Part shown: one piece after another, positions 49,673-61,229 of the stretch
Position numbering within the stretch: the stretch's first letter is position 1
How the letters are laid out: each line of letters opens with the position of its first letter
Source: Asterias rubens
Taxonomy: Eukaryota > Echinodermata > Asteroidea > Forcipulatida > Asteriidae
NCBI RefSeq assembly: GCF_902459465.1
Contig: NC_047068.1
Span: 11,904,001 to 11,968,000 of the forward strand
DNA: 64,000 nucleotides
Direction: 5' to 3'
Notes under the pieces: generated by a model
Told to the model about the DNA's origin: nothing
The model's input: the letters and a program-made list of their open reading frames with translations, nothing else
Databases searched by the model: none
Translations under genes and position numbers: made by a program

Positions 49673-50914
49673 GTTCAAAGTTGATGCGGCGGCGCCCTTA
49701 TAATATTGGATCTAGGAAAAGCAAGAGGCGTTTATAACAAGTGTATTCAATTACCAGATCTTGTCGATATACTCACTTTATGCATACTACGTTTAGTGAG
49801 GTCCTACACCCCAAAGTAGTGTTTTTTTTAGGCATAATTTTCGCTACAGAGATCTGGATAGCATATTAAAATAATAAAGCCTACTAAACAATCACTTTTT
49901 AAATAAGTTAAAACTCAATTTTTCTTAATTGTTACTCCAATATCATAACTTGAATTCAAATGTAAGCAAGTTATGGTATAATTGACACTTCTGGTTAACG
50001 GATGAGCGTGAACGAGCGGAGTGGAGTGTAGTCTTTGGTGACAACGACTGAAGAAATAATAGAATACACTTGGAAACGATGGGTCTTGTCTCATTGTAAT
50101 ATAAGTTGACTATATCAGAATAGAGGTGCTGGACCTAGCTCTTAGGTTTGAGAGGCGAGTCTCTTAAGTATAGGGAAAATCGAAGGAGTAGTCGAGGCCC
50201 AGAGTGAATGTTGGGGAGACGATGGGATTTTGGTGGTTGGTGAGTGCTTGACTTAAATGATGTTACACAAGAGTAACATACCATTGGTCAAGTTATACAG
50301 GTTTTAGTATCGTCTATTAATAGAATGACAAATTTATTTTCCTTACGAGTTCTCAGGAGAAAACCATTATGAATTGTGTTGCGAAGCACAAAATATTTAA
50401 TAATGTTATTGCTAACCTCTCCGTCTTTGTTGTAATGTAAGTTTAAATTTTTGTTATTGCTGTAACCCATTCCCCAGGGTAAAGTGTTTGTTCGGGTTAA
50501 AAAAAAAGTCGATACAACACAATACACTGTATTGATGACCCCATCTCCCAGAAAATGGTTTAATTGGTCAACAAAATAATGGTCCGTACTGGGGACTATT
50601 GAGGTCAAAGCCTGTGAATGTTTGTGGTGGCTTTTATGACAAGAAGTGTGATGACCGAGGATATGTGCAACCTGTTGAGAAACAAACAACTATCGTGGAA
50701 TTCTAGAGATAATAGTGGACAATCTTCCTCTTTACAATAATGAAGCTAAATGAACAGTATTGTTGAAACAGGAATGTTAATCTGTCAGCCTGAGATTACC
50801 CCTTTACAATACTTGGTGTTAGCTTTCAAGATCCCTACTTGAATAAAGAACGTCCCGAACTGGACGACTATAGATACCTTTAAAGAAGAACTATTTAAAA
50901 TAGGTTTAGTACAA
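49673..50914. other. Intergenic, no recognised feature
   Basis: No gene or transposon that I can support. Confidence 0.4.
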
Positions 50915-52087
50915 ATCAAACTCACCCAAAGGACATTATTGTCCCTAGATTCTGTCTCGCATGAACTATTTTGAAAGGGAACTCTACCCCACACTGAGAT
51001 AGATTGAATGAGTACAACGGGTTTAGCTTAACATTGTCTTATCCTCCTTTTGGTCAGTCGAAATCGGTTTAGTCAGCAATCTTTCTATGGTGGTTAGAGG
51101 TTGTTGACAACTCAAACTCATCTGAAGGACATTAAAGACTAATGGTTGCGCTGAGGTTTAAAAGTCAGCAGTTCAACTTTACTACCCCGCCAAGACTACC
51201 GTCAATTGCAAAATAGTTTTAAAACAGTCGTACGCTTGAATATCAAAGCAAAACACAATAAGTACCAACATCAGAACAAACTTGTCGATTTTATTTATGC
51301 ATCACTAAACTATACAAAGGGTACAAGAAAATATATTGTAAGTAGAAAAACGACAATGCAGGAAAGAGAATTCATACTCAGATTAGGACAAAGATTCCAC
51401 AAAGAGTTACTTTGTACTGAATATCAGAGTTTAGAGAACAATTACTATAAGCTTGAAATTAACTGACATCGAATGGTTATTTTGAAGAAACTAATAAACT
51501 AAAATAACAAAATGTTACTGGTCCTAACACTTTTTATTTGCTAATTCGATTTTGTTTGATAAACAAGGTAAAAAAGAAAATAGTCCAGTACGTTTAAAGC
51601 CAGTGGACACTATTGGTAAATGTCAAAGACAAGTCTTCTCACTTGGTATACCTCAACATATGCGTAAAATAACAAATCTGTGAAAATTTGAGCTCGATTG
51701 GTCATCGGAGTTGCGAGATAACTATGAAAAAACCACCCTTGTCACACGAAGCTGTGTGCGTTTATAGATGGTTGATTTCGAGACCTCAAAATCTAAACTT
51801 GAGGTCTCGAAATCAAATTCGTGGAAAATTACTTCTTTCTCGCAAACTACTCCACTTCAGAGGGAGCTGTTCTCACAATGTTTTATACTACCAACCTCTC
51901 CCCATTACTCGCTACCAAGTACGGTTTTATGATTATAATTATTTTGAGTAATTACCAATAGTGTCCACTGCCTTTAAATATTGTCGCACATCACTCAGAT
52001 GCATCCAGGATTGGATGAAGAAATCATGCTCTTTTAAACCAACAGCTTGGACCAGGCATGGCTTCAAAGTTTGTAGAAACTTATATT
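50915..52087 (+). repeat. Diverged duplicate block, copy 1 (filled MITE site)
   Basis: Matches 61230-62025: GTCTCGCATGAACTATTTTG, TACCAACATCAGAACA, TCAGATGCATCCAGGATTGG and AATCATGCTCTTTTAA. It contains a family A MITE at 51594-51977 that copy 2 lacks. Similarity stops at about 52087, where the Penelope-like element begins. Identity of the block unknown. Confidence 0.8.
51594..51977. mobile_element. TTAA MITE family A, full length, with known empty site
   Basis: TTAA-AGCCAGTGGACACTATTGG to CCAATAGTGTCCACTGCCT-TTAA. The paralogous empty site at about 61911 reads CCAGTACGTTTAAATAATTT, fixing the target duplication as TTAA. Confidence 0.95.
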
Positions 52088-52118
52088 GTGATATTTATAT
52101 ATAATGAATAGGGTAGGT

Positions 52119-52158
52119 GGCCTTAGCTTTCGATCCAATCCGGACCTTCTTCAGAGGC
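52119..52158 (-). ncRNA. Hammerhead ribozyme motif at the 3' end of the Penelope-like element
   Basis: Minus strand: stem I GCCT...AGGC; CTGAAGA core (52148-52154); stem II GGTCC/GGATC with loop GGATT; GAAAG then CTA (2-bp loopless stem III, cleavage-site A at 52124). One extra base after A9, as at 7.1 kb. Hammerheads in the terminal repeats of Penelope-like elements are established knowledge. Confidence 0.7.
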
Positions 52159-52635
52159 ATAAAACAAGTACAAACAAATACATATCCATTTATAGAAAAA
52201 GAGAGGGGGAAAGGATCCAGAAAGAAGCGGGAAAATAACAGCCAACCATAGTTTCTATTTCAGAGACAATATTGGTGGCTATGAACCAATAGGAGTGAAG
52301 TGGCGAGGACAAAGGGTGTTTAGAATGAAGGGATGGGTTACTGGACCATAAAAGTGGTAAATGTATTGTTCGACAACAATGCAGGGAGACATGAAAGGGT
52401 AGGATTAGAGAGCAAGTGGATCATGATGCAACTAACAATGGTCAGTTAATAAAAATAGCAAGATCAAAGGTATGATGATTTTAAAAATAGGTATGAGGGA
52501 CCTGTGGAAAAAAAGGGGGTTACTTACATCAGATAGTTACAGTGATGAATTTATAAAAACAACTTTAAACTAGATTAATTTATACTTTATGTGCAAAATA
52601 TATACAACATAAGTGAAGTGGAGGGTAATGAGAAG

Positions 52636-53271
52636 TTATTTAACACCAGTGTTTATGTCGAGTCCAAAGGGTTTGACTGTCTTGAGTTGGTGGATCCAGT
52701 GTGATTCTCTACTCTTGCGGTGTGTGTCATCACCATTGCAAGCTTCAATCACCAGAAGTTCAACATCAATGACACTATGATTGGGGCTTTTGAAGTGGAT
52801 AGAGACTGGGTACGGTTTCTTAGTCTTTATGGAAGAGACATGATTTGCAAAGCGAAGACTAAGTTTTGTCTTAGTCTCTCCCACATATTGTAGCCCACAT
52901 CTCTTACATGATATGACATAGACTACATTAGACGTGCTGCATTCAGAGTTAGTCTTGATGTTGTATGAAGAGCCAGTGGTATGACTCTTCACCTTAAGTG
53001 AGGGCTTAATGTGCAGACACGTTTTGCATTTGGAACGGGTACATTTGTGACAGCCCAGTATATCTGTCGGGGGTTGTGTTTGGACTGTACCTGGGGGAAG
53101 TTTGGCCCTGACTAGTATGTCACCAAGGTTCTTAGGGCGGCGGAATGCAACCATGGGAACCTCAGGGATTGCTGAGTGTATTCTGCTGGAGGAGTGAAGT
53201 ATAGACATGTTATTATTGAGAATTGAGGGAAGTTTGGGTAGTTTGGGGTGGAAGGTAGTGACCAAAGCCAC
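52636..53271 (-). pseudogene. Penelope-like element C-terminal GIY-YIG endonuclease
   Basis: A Cys-rich segment CHKCTRSKCKTC is followed by the GIY-YIG domain: NVVYVISCKRCGLQYVGETK, LSLRFANHVSSIK and SIHFKSPNHSV. Length and layout fit the C-terminus of canonical Penelope-like elements. This part is one open frame to its stop. Confidence 0.88.
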
Positions 53272-53488
53272 TCTATTGGTAGGAGCTTTTAGTCAACAGA
53301 GTATGACGAGGTACGTTGAGAGCCCTGTCGATAGCAAGTTGGACCCTACGTTCGCTATGTCCCCTAGATACAAGGTATTTCCTTAGTTCTGATGAGCGCC
53401 TCTTGTACAGGGTACTGTGGAACAGATACGCCTGATACGTAAGGCCTGACTGTAAGCAATTGCCTTCTTACAGTGACCAGGGTGACAG

Positions 53489-53791
53489 CTAGGTGTCGGT
53501 GGGTTTACTGTAAACATCTGTGACAAGGCCATTAGGAGACTTGGTTATTGTCACATCTAGAATGTTCACACTGGTGAGAGATTGTTCGGTAGTGAACTTT
53601 ATGGTGGGGTGAAATGAGTTGATATAGTCAATAAACTCATCCAAGCTGTCTTGGTCACCACACCAGATGGAGAAAATATCATCAATAAATCTCCACCAAA
53701 CTAGTGGTCGGTTGGGGGCGGAGGACAGGAGTCTGTCCTCCAACTGAGACATGAATAGGTTAGCATATGAGGGTGCCATTTTGGTACCCAT
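53489..53791 (-). pseudogene. Penelope-like reverse transcriptase, catalytic palm (second part)
   Basis: MGTKMAPSYANLFMSQLEDR, WWRFIDDIFSIW (catalytic DD), LDEFIDYINSFHPTIKF and VYSKPTDT. A stop after this point and further frame breaks separate it from the nuclease part. Confidence 0.87.
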
Positions 53792-54765
53792 GGCAGTACC
53801 CTAAATGTGAAATTATTCTTCATTAGAATGTGGCTCATGAGTTCCTTAATATGACTCACTGAGGGGCGGGACTGATTACTAGCATTGAGGGCAGAGACAC
53901 ATGCACTCATGCCTTCATGATGGGGTATGTTAGTATACAGTGATGAAACATCAAAAGTAACCAAAATAGCAGAGTCAGGTATTTGGTGCTTGACCTCATC
54001 TAGTTTGTGGAGAAAGTCTTTGGTGTCCTTGATGAAGGAAGGAATATGGCAGACTAAGGGTTTGAGGAAGCTATCGACAAACTCAGAAATGCGCTCTGTG
54101 GGGCTACCATTCCCAGATACAATAGGTCTCCCCGGGTTAATGGGCTTGTGTATCTTGGGTAGAAGGTAGAACCTTGCTGTACGGGGGTCATGTGGGAGGA
54201 CATAGTTAAATGTGTCTTTCTCAATACCATTGGCGTTATAAATCTTAACCAGGGTGTCACTGATATCTTGGGAGAAAGATTCAGTGGGATCAGAAGCACA
54301 TTCAATGTAATGATCAGTGTTACTGAGCTGTCTAAGGCCCTCAGCAATGTAGTCATGTGTGTTCATGACTACAACTGCGGACCCCTTGTCAGCCCGTTTA
54401 ATCATTATGTCTGGTGATTGGCGGAGTTGTGTAAGGGCGTGCCGCTCATCTTGGGGGAGGTTATTGGGAGTAGGGGTACTGGGGGCCTTAAGAACCTCGG
54501 AGTTAACCGAATTGATGTATGTCTCTAGAGACACATCTCGTGTTATATATATATATATATTGTTGTTGTTTTTTGTTTGTTTCATGTGAAAACATGTATT
54601 TCCCAATAATGAGCCTACACTATTTACTACGGTGTCTCTCCAACAAAGGGTAAAGTTCCTGGATGATGTCTCGCATCGAATCACAGACGATTTGGTTATA
54701 TAAACTGTGTTGTATATTATTTCCGAGAAAATAGAATTAGCTGTTGCAAACAACTTACCAACCAA
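53701..54765 (-). pseudogene. Penelope-like reverse transcriptase, N-terminal part
   Basis: RT of the Penelope group: IKRADKGSAVVVM, ARFYLLPKIHKPINPGRPIV, FVDSFLKPLVCHIPSFIKDT and LVTFDVSSLYTNIPHHEG (first catalytic Asp). The frame then shifts at about 53.80 kb, with some residues missing before the GTAMGTKMAPSYANLFM block, which continues in another frame. The first 90 or so codons of the open frame are not RT. Confidence 0.85.
54632..54716. repeat. 60-80 bp DIRS-terminal-like repeat (also 57.10, 57.23 and 55.26 kb)
   Basis: CAACAAAGGGTAAAG, TCGCATCGAATCACAGACGA and TTTGGTTATATAA. The same string appears at 57228-57302 and in part at 57100-57152 and 55264-55312, all in one orientation. Confidence 0.6.
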
Positions 54766-54800
54766 ATGGACCGAGAGTATAACTGCAAAAAATATTTAAT

Positions 54801-54840
54801 GGCCTGACGTTTCGACCCTAGCAGAGTCTTTCTCGAAGGC
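54801..54840 (-). ncRNA. Hammerhead-like hairpin near the 5' end of the Penelope-like element
   Basis: Minus strand: GCCT...AGGC outer pairing, stem GACTC/GGGTC with loop TGCTAG, then GAAACGTC. The 5' half reads CGAGAAAGA instead of CUGANGA, so it is not a canonical catalytic core. Confidence 0.4.
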
Positions 54841-55529
54841 TAAATGACAGCACAACAAACATGAACAGGTAACTAAGTGAAGCATAAGCAGTGAAGTGGA
54901 AATACATGAATGGGGTTAGAAAGCATACATAAAAAAGCAGGGGGTAAACAATGAATAGGGGGACAAAAAGGGGGGTGAAGGGAAGGGACTGGCTTGACCA
55001 CAAGCAAGAAGATGGAAACACAAAGGACAAAATCGAGGGTGGTGAGGTTGGGTAAAAAGTAATTTATTAGTGAATGAGGCTCAGGCTAAAAGGCTATGGG
55101 AAAAAAAGGAGACGGCAAAACAAAAGGTTTATAGTCGTTTCCTTCTTGGATGTTCAGACAATGGGGTTGAATGGTCTGGAGGCGTCTAATCCAGAGTTTC
55201 TCCCTACTCGAACGCACAGTCTCTCTGTGGTTGTTTTATATTATTTCCACTACACAATTGACATAAAATCCCTGATGCCGCCTCGCTTTGAATCACAAAC
55301 GATTAATTTGTTTTATTGGGGGGGGGGTTGATATCTACTCCACAATGAATGCCAGGTGTGATTTGGTCTAATTGCTTTTTCGTTCGGAAAGAGTATCAGT
55401 TTTCAGACTGACTTTTAGTTGCAAACCTATAAGAATTAAAGCTTGCCGTACAAATGTCAGCAATGTCAGGCGAATAACCGGATACAAAACCCTATTCTTT
55501 CACCACAGTTCTTTTTTTCAAGGTGGAAA

Positions 55530-55800
55530 GACAGTTGTTTTGAACCCAACTTTTATGAGCGTCATCTCAAACAAGAGGTGATCATTGAACAAAAGTTTTC
55601 CTTCTTCTGTGCTTCAGAACAGCTTTCTGAGTAATTTCGGAAAAAGGTTTTTTGTAATAAGTTTGAGCCTTCATTTCCAAAATTTTAAAGCTGCAAGTGA
55701 TGTTCAATACGGCCGCATTCAAATCAATTCAGTTCAATTTGTTTCATTTTATGTGAAACACGTGAAATTCGTTATTCTCTGGAGAGCATATTTGTCCATA
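55530..55800. repeat. Dispersed repeat related to 60.38-61.06 kb
   Basis: Shares CCAACTTTTATGAG, the GTGCTTCAGAAC/GTGCATCAGAAC block, GAGCCTTCATTT/GAGCTTTCATGT and ATGGCCATATTCAA-type segments with 60380-61060. Diverged. Confidence 0.5.
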
Positions 55801-55814
55801 TAAACACATTACTT

Positions 55815-56440
55815 CAGAGGCCGCGGCCGAGTTAGGGCGGTCTTTTCTTGGCCCAAGTGCGCTGTTCGCACGCCCGAACGATGAGAACACGACCAAAGAA
55901 CAACCATAGATATATTATACAAATATTGACTGCTTCGAGTGCTTTGGTTAAAACTATGACTCCCGTGGTGATCCCCGGAGCGTTCTATTTTATTATATTA
56001 CATAAATGATTTATTAAAGATAATATTGGTCATGTTTAACCCAGGTAACTCCGCACCCGAGACTGTTATTAACTATGTTTTATTTGACACCATATTCAGC
56101 TGAGATTTCTTTAAGTCTCATTTTATTTTTTATTTTATTTATTTTTATTTATTTATTGATATCCAACAGCGGAAAGCCGCCACTTACAGGAATCGTTAAA
56201 AACTATGTAAAAATATAAATTTAAATATGAATATAAATACAACAATATATAACATTAAAAATTAAACATTGATAAAAACATTATTATAAGTAGACAAAAA
56301 TAGTACACCGAAACCCACTTCAAACAGACCAGGGAATACCAACAAGTATTACAGAAAACAGTTCTATTTCGTTTGCCATTGGACCTCTAAATGGCTTAAG
56401 ATTGCACCACGGAGCACCTAGAATGCAAAATTTCATGGGC
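55815..56440. other. Intergenic; single arm of the 49.2-kb foldback, otherwise empty
   Basis: GGCCGAGTTAGGGCGG, TTCTTGGCCCAAGTGCGCTG and CGCCCGAACGATGAGAACAC at 55821-55912. No gene seen after that. Confidence 0.5.
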
Positions 56441-56443
56441 CCT

Positions 56444-56592
56444 TAAGCAGGCCCGAACCCCTCAGGCGGACCTGGGCCCTTAGGCGGACCCGGGCCCCGT
56501 TATGCAGACCCGGGCCCTTAGGCGGACCCGGGCCCTTAGACGGACCCGGGCCCTTAGGCGGACCCGGGCCCTTAGGCGGACTCGGACCCCAG
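56444..56592. repeat. 18-bp minisatellite, about 8 copies
   Basis: Unit GCGGACCCGGGCCCTTAG with small changes. It produces a spurious Gly-Pro-Lys repeat frame. Confidence 0.9.
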
Positions 56593-57022
56593 GCCGTAAA
56601 GGCTTCACGTTCTATCTTTAATAGATTTGCCCCTCTAAAATTTCTGATCTTGATCCACCCTGACGATGCTAGTAATGATAGGGATGAAACGCCGTCTGAG
56701 CATGATATGCAGAAAAATGTGGATACGAAGCTATAATTGAGTTGTTTTTTAGATAAAATAACCATGATAGCAAAATGGTGCATCATAGCTTGAAATAAGC
56801 TTTAAATTCCAACATCTGAGAGGGGGCACATCACTCGTCAGACTCCCTAGATTACACCAGAGAGCATATACGGCCTAAAATTTTCACGGGGCCCTAAAGC
56901 TGGACCTGGACCCCACGCCGTAAATGTTATGACTAAAGGCCGGTTTTTAGCCGGTCGCGCGATGGAAATCTTGAAACGCGATCATAGGCCTTAACGATGT
57001 CCCCCCCCCCCCCATCTTTCAA

Positions 57023-57092
57023 TTTTATAACAAACGGTTCCAAACGCTTTTCAAAGACCAACTCGACCGATCAAAGGCAACGTGTTCAATGT
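57023..57092. mobile_element. TTAA MITE family B, right-end fragment
   Basis: AACAAACGGTTCCAAACGCT and ACCGATCAAAGGCAACGTG match the right end of 28411-28763. Confidence 0.7.
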
Positions 57093-57223
57093 CCCTGGGT
57101 GCTTCCTCGCGTTGAATCGCAGACGATTTGGTTATATAATCTGTGTTGGGGATGTCCATCAATGAGCATTGTGCAATGTTGCACAATTCTCAGAATTATT
57201 TAGAGTAATCTTAAGAAGCTCAT

Positions 57224-58468
57224 CTAACAAAGGGTAATAAAGTCCATGGGTGCGTCCTCGCATCGAATCACAGACGATATGGTTATATAATCTGTGTTGA
57301 GGGATTTCCAAACAGGAGTTTGCTCTCGTGATATTTTGTCCAAAATTCTACAGAGCAAACAGAAAGGTGGAAAAATGTAAGGTGTTATACCAAACCACTG
57401 CATTGAGAAAGCGTCAATGGCCCATGCGTTAGAGTCTGATTTCCATGACACATAGCAATCTATCTTATTATGAATATAAGATGCAAACAAATCAACATCT
57501 GGGTATATTTGTGTTTTGTTGACAACATCCCAGAATATACGTGAGTTGAGACTCAATTCTTTATTCAATTTCTTACGAGAAAGATAATCTGCAGTGGTAT
57601 TATGTACTCCCGCGATATGGGTTGCGGATAGAGTAATATTTCTTTCGATACACCAAAGGAACATTTTTGATGCGAGGTCATTTAAGGGACCAACAGTTCC
57701 CCCCATTCTCGAAATATAAGACACAGCTGTGCTATTGTCTGATTTGATCAGAACATGAACATTATTGAGAGTTTCACAGAGAGTTAGCAATGCATTTTGA
57801 GCTGCCAATAACTCCAACATATTTATATGCAACTGTTGTTGTGTTTTGGACCACTTACCCTGTGTGTAAGAGTTGTCCGTTTCGGAGACTGCACCCCAGC
57901 CGGTATTACTGGCATCTGTACAGATAACAATAGTAATGGGTGGTTTTTTAATTGACGATTTTACATCATCGCATGGAATATCCAACCACCATGTTGTCTC
58001 TTCTCTTATAGTTTGGTTTACTGCAATATTTGCATCATAATTGCCATACTCATTTTTTAGGGTATTCGATTTGGCAGATTCGAGTTTTCTAAAATGCAAT
58101 TTTCCTCTTGGAAAAGCATCAAATGTGGCAATAATCATGCCTATCAATTTTGTGAGATTCCGTAAAGTCAAGACTTTCTTTTCCAGAATTTGTGTTCCCT
58201 CCGATTTTAACTTGTGTATTTTCGACTTTGGAACATTGATCGTCATTGTTTTGGAATCGATCTCAACGCCCAGGTAAGTTGAATGGGTCTGCGGTTTCAA
58301 GCAGGATTTTCCCTTGTTTATATGGAATCCCAAATATTCCAATAACTGTACCACAAAGGTTGTTTGTTCATTGCTTTCATTCTCCGATGAAGCCATGATC
58401 AGAATATCGTCAATAAAAATTACCAACCGAATTCCTTTACTTCTTGCTGTTGCAATGACTGGTTTCAT
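57224..58468 (-). pseudogene. DIRS-like reverse transcriptase (DD motif) and RNase H
   Basis: Continues after the deletion: KGIRLVIFIDDILIMAS (catalytic DD), TYLGVEID and a connection domain. RNase H follows with ICTDASNTGWGAV, MLELLAAQNALL, KSDNSTAVSYI and GVHNTTADYLSRK (acidic residues in order), then the tail DVDLFASYIHNKI. Confidence 0.88.
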
Positions 58469-58833
58469 CCGAAAGGTAAACAGGTGAATCTATAGAACTG
58501 ATTCTCCCATGAAAAGCACAGATAAGATTGATCAATCTCACACATTGGGATTGCGAAGTACGCATCTTTCAGGTCAATGGAAGTAAGGAAGTCATTGGAT
58601 TGAATAATTTCCTTAACTAGTTTTATATTTTCCATTTTAAAATGTTCATATCTGACAAAAGTATTCAAATCTTTCAGATTTATAACCGGTCTCAGTCCAC
58701 CAGATTTTTTAGGAATGAGGAAAATGTTCGATACGAACCGACAGTTAGACCTTTCAGTGGGCTGAATTGCACCCTTTTGAAGGAGTTCTTTTATCTCCTG
58801 ATTTACAGTCTGGATTTCCTCATTAGAAAACAT
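58465..58833 (-). pseudogene. DIRS-like reverse transcriptase, N-terminal part
   Basis: RT fingers and first catalytic Asp: FLIPKKSGGLRPVINLKDLN, FLTSIDLKDAYFAIPM and FYRFTCLPFG. It ends abruptly after LPFG, where the LxSAPxxF segment should follow; about 30 bases appear deleted together with a frame change. Confidence 0.85.
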
Positions 58834-58994
58834 TATTCTTTTTGGTTTGACTGATTGTACAGGGCGTGCAATGAAATCAATTTTGCAGCCTGATATGGTG
58901 TTTAGAATCCACCTGTCGGAGGTAATCTGAGACCAATTATAATGGTGAAACTTTAACTGCCCGGCACATGCCGAAATTGCAGTGGAGTCATGTT

Positions 58995-60359
58995 TTACAT
59001 ACCAGTTTTTTGTTTCAGTAAATTGACCACTGTTGCTGTAGGTTTATGGTGGGAAAACTTCCCACTATCATTTCTCCCGCCTCGGCGGTTGCCACTTGGG
59101 TAGTAGGATTGCGTATACCGCGGTTGAGTTCTGTTTCCAGAGGTACGCCCTGTCGTGAAACCCTGGCGAAATCCACGGGTTCTTTGGGAGTAAGGCTCAA
59201 ACCGACGGTTTTGAGTACTTCTGTTATTTTCTGAATAAGTCAGCTTTCTACCGGCTTTAAAAGCCTCGGCAACCTGTTTCATTGATGAATTTAGATCTTG
59301 TCCGAATAGTTTATCAGACACAGGTGTGCTCCTTGAGCACAAGCCCTTATACATAGGGTTAAGGCAGGGTTTCAAATCATCCCGTCGCTTCATACTTAAT
59401 TCATATGATGCATTTCCCGATAGTGTAATGCCATCAAGGGCATACTGTTTGATTTTTTCGGTGTCTGCTACGGTACCCGCCTTGGCAGTGTCCCGTAGTT
59501 CATTTAGAATATGGAAGTATGGAATCATACCTTTGACCACATGTTTCTGAATTTGCTGAGTGCCCACGTCTTTGGAGCGGGCCGATGCAGGAATAGTGCC
59601 CCACAAGTCTGCGTCCACTCTGGGGGCAGATACAGCCGGCGCATTAGCCGGTGTCGCATATTTTTCTGCGATCTTTGTATATATCTCCTTTTTGATCGGT
59701 AGTGTTACCGCTTTGGTTGCTCTATCGGCCAAATTTGAGAAAATTTCTGCGCCTTTGGCTTCAGAAGTCTCATAAATGTCTTCGCAAGACAATAAATCAA
59801 AATCTTCCTCCTGTTTTGAAGGAGAACTGGCTGCCACGTTACTGGTCAGCTCGAAAATTTGGTTTGGGTCATAACAGTTACCCTGTTGTCCAACGAAATC
59901 ATCATGAAACATATTGTCGACTGGGATTGCAGACGACTGTTGGTTTTTTACCATGTTCGTCAGCATGTTTTGCATGCTGGCAATGGAGAGGGAAAGCTTA
60001 TGTATTCCCGTTGAGTTTGCCTGAAGCTTCGCTTCTAAGCTTACATTTGGTGTAATATCTTCATCACCAGCGGCTTGGCCGCATTGAAACTCAGACTCAA
60101 TGTCTGACGGGAGCTCTAAATCAATTGAATTTTCCATTTCGATGTCCGCAGTGCTGTTACACACGAAGAAAAGATGGCTCAGGACTTGTGTCCGGGCCTT
60201 TATTATACGGGCATCGCCCCATGGACTTATTAGAATAACAATACAACCTTTGAATGTATTGTGTGATCCGCATGCCATCACGTAGGAAGAAATGCAATCC
60301 CTCTGAAGACTTGTACGAATGTTATGAAATAGCATCTGAAATGGTTGGTCCTTTTTCAC
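58995..60359 (-). pseudogene. DIRS-like Gag protein
   Basis: A frame of 454 codons; a likely start is the internal Met of MENSIDLELPSDIE. It contains VDADLWGTIPASARSKDVGT and KGMIPYFHILNELRDTAKAG, typical of DIRS gag, and an Arg/Gly/Ser-rich C-terminus (nucleic-acid binding). The frame is open, but the element as a whole is broken. Confidence 0.8.
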
Positions 60360-60533
60360 TTCCAGGCGGAATAGTAAATCGCATTGGATTCAACTTTTAT
60401 GAGGATCGTCTCTAACAAAAGTTGATGGGTAATAAAACCGCTGGGTAACTGTATGGATATGAGACTATTAATAAATATGTTTTGCAGACTTGTATTTGTT
60501 TTTACGTTAATCGTTTTAGAACAAGTTTCATGT

Positions 60534-60893
60534 TTAAAGGAACACGTTGCCTTGGATCGGTCGGGTTGGTCTTTGAAAAGGGTTTGTAACCGTTTGTTAT
60601 CAAATACATAGGTTAGAAAGATGTTGTAAAAGTAGAATACAATGAACCACACAAACATACCTCGAAATTGCACGGTTTTCCTTTTACCTCGTCGACTAAC
60701 ACGGTCGGCCATTTATGGGAGTCAAATTTGTTACTCCCATAAATGGCCGACCGTGTTCCGCGAAGTAAAAGGAAAACCACGCAATTTCGAGGCAAATTTG
60801 TGTGGATCATTGTATTCTACTTTTAAAACATCTTTCAAATCATATTCATTTTAAAGACCGACTCGTCCGATCCAAGGCAACGTGTTTCTTTAA
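60534..60893. mobile_element. TTAA MITE family B, full length
   Basis: TTAA-AGGAACACGTTGCCTTGG and CCAAGGCAACGTGTTTCT-TTAA; internal ACACGGTCGGCCATTTATGG hairpin. Confidence 0.88.
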
Positions 60894-61229
60894 AGTTCTC
60901 CTTTCACTGTGCATCAGAACAAGATTCTGGGTAGTTGAAACCTTTGGGGGCAATAATGAGCTTTCATGTTTAAACTTCAAAGTGGAAGGAGGATATGAAG
61001 TATATTATAATATGGCCATATTCAATTCAACTAAACGAACACACCCATTGATACGCAATCAAATTCTATTGTGGACATGACAGCAGTGTGCTGTTGTGGG
61101 CATTATGGATGCACCGTTATCTAATATCATTGTATCCAATGGAATCACTGGATCAGCCAGCAGGGACCTGTATTCATCCTTGCCGATAAAGACAGGGTCA
61201 ATAGTGGTTGATGACCACTCAAACACATC

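Larger units (their letters stand above)
52088..54850 (-). mobile_element. Penelope-like retroelement, degenerate
   Basis: Order on the minus strand: a hairpin (54801-54840), reverse transcriptase split by a frameshift near 53.80 kb and stops near 53.49 kb, a Cys-rich linker, GIY-YIG nuclease, 3' region, hammerhead motif. The 3' boundary at about 52,087 is set by loss of similarity between the two duplicate blocks. The 5' boundary is uncertain. Confidence 0.85.
57224..60359 (-). mobile_element. DIRS-like retrotransposon, degenerate, recombinase missing
   Basis: Gag-like ORF (58995-60359), then reverse transcriptase/RNase H (58465-58833 and 57224-58468). The DIRS type is suggested by the gag signature and the RT-RNase H order without protease or integrase. 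The tyrosine recombinase expected downstream is absent; the RNase H frame ends at 57224 in a 60-bp repeat motif. Confidence 0.8.

Noticed and set aside
51206..51466. 86-codon plus-strand frame in duplicate block 1
   Set aside because: The paralogous copy at 61.5 kb has broken frames and shifted indels, so there is no sign of selection on a protein.
56433..56786. Collagen-like Gly-Pro-Lys frame
   Set aside because: Produced by the 18-bp minisatellite.
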